Both the position numbers and the translations under genes were made by a program. The notes below the pieces were generated by a model. The model searched no databases. It saw nothing but the letters and a program-made list of their open reading frames with translations, and had not been told where the DNA came from. A stretch of 32,930 nucleotides of DNA from assembly GCA_002482805.1 (NCBI GenBank), contig DLGR01000010.1, positions 421-33,350 of the forward strand, in the 5' to 3' direction. The stretch is from Micavibrio sp. UBA7689. Lineage in GTDB: Bacteria; Pseudomonadota; Alphaproteobacteria; Micavibrionales; Micavibrionaceae. Of this stretch, positions 32,882 to 32,930 are shown in pieces. The stretch's first letter is position 1; each line of letters starts with the position of its first letter.

Positions 32882-32930
32882 ATGAGGTATCCAGAAGGCA
32901 GCATGGGCGACATCCGCAATTTGCGGACGT
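32882..32930 (+). CDS. 5' end of an unidentified gene, truncated by the window edge
   Basis: An ATG at 32882 with AGAGG (32871-32875) 6 nt upstream starts an open frame that runs off the window after 16 codons (MRYPEGSMGDIRNLRT). TAGAAT at 32851-32856 might be its -10 element. Sixteen residues are too few to name a family. Its position, divergent from secY, shows that the spc operon is interrupted here. Confidence 0.5.
   Translation, partial: MRYPEGSMGDIRNLRT

Overview
The window is a stretch of bacterial chromosome carrying mostly housekeeping genes. I see no transposase, integrase, CRISPR array or rRNA. Gene content points to an alphaproteobacterium: an ATP12-type F1 assembly chaperone, a rarA-crcB-rluC gene string, a DUF3035-type lipoprotein, an IleS with a degenerate C-terminal zinc ribbon, two consecutive M16 peptidases (one lacking the zinc motif), and secY-adk-rpsM-rpsK-rpoA-rplQ followed by a Do-type protease. 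Base composition looks moderate, neither very GC-rich nor AT-rich. A deep-branching, Micavibrio-like or Rhodospirillales-like lineage would fit, but that placement is only a guess.

Layout. 1-5242 (+): the 3' end of mnmA, a helical-repeat protein, tRNA-Met(CAT) with its own promoter, an AI-2E-family permease, a DUF2147 secreted protein, ribF, a promoter followed by two small undescribed ORFs (the first very glutamine-rich), and an AEC transporter closed by a terminator. 5401-18085 (+): ileS, lspA, a lipoprotein gene overlapping lspA, two overlapping M16 peptidases, pgi, a pentapeptide-repeat protein, mutL, a small membrane protein and purN. 18086-20658 (-): a pirin-like protein and an ABC exporter. 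20780-21506: a compact regulatory island (below). 21478-27904 (-): tag, an ATP12 chaperone, an AsmA-like protein, rluC, crcB, rarA and a Do-family protease; tag/atp12/asmA-like overlap one another, as do rluC/crcB, which suggests coupled translation. 27963-32666 (-): the alpha ribosomal operon and the end of the spc operon (rplQ, rpoA, rpsK, rpsM, adk, secY). rplO does not lie next to secY; a divergent gene begins there on the + strand and runs off the window.

The most interesting region is 20780-21506. An XRE-family repressor (-) faces a 38-residue ORF (+) with a good ribosome binding site. The 98 bp between them hold three copies of a 14-bp element, ACAAGA-N4-TTGT, centred 22 and 24 bp apart. 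These overlap the likely -35/-10 elements of both divergent promoters, an arrangement like the triple operators of phage lysis/lysogeny switches. A fourth, near-consensus copy lies downstream of the repressor gene, ahead of a 24-residue ORF with an AAGGAG ribosome binding site and a terminator-like hairpin after it. There is no integrase or toxin beside it, so this looks like a small autoregulated circuit controlling micropeptides. Its function is unknown.

Most gene assignments rest on recognised family motifs. Promoters, operators and small ORFs are inferred from sequence alone.
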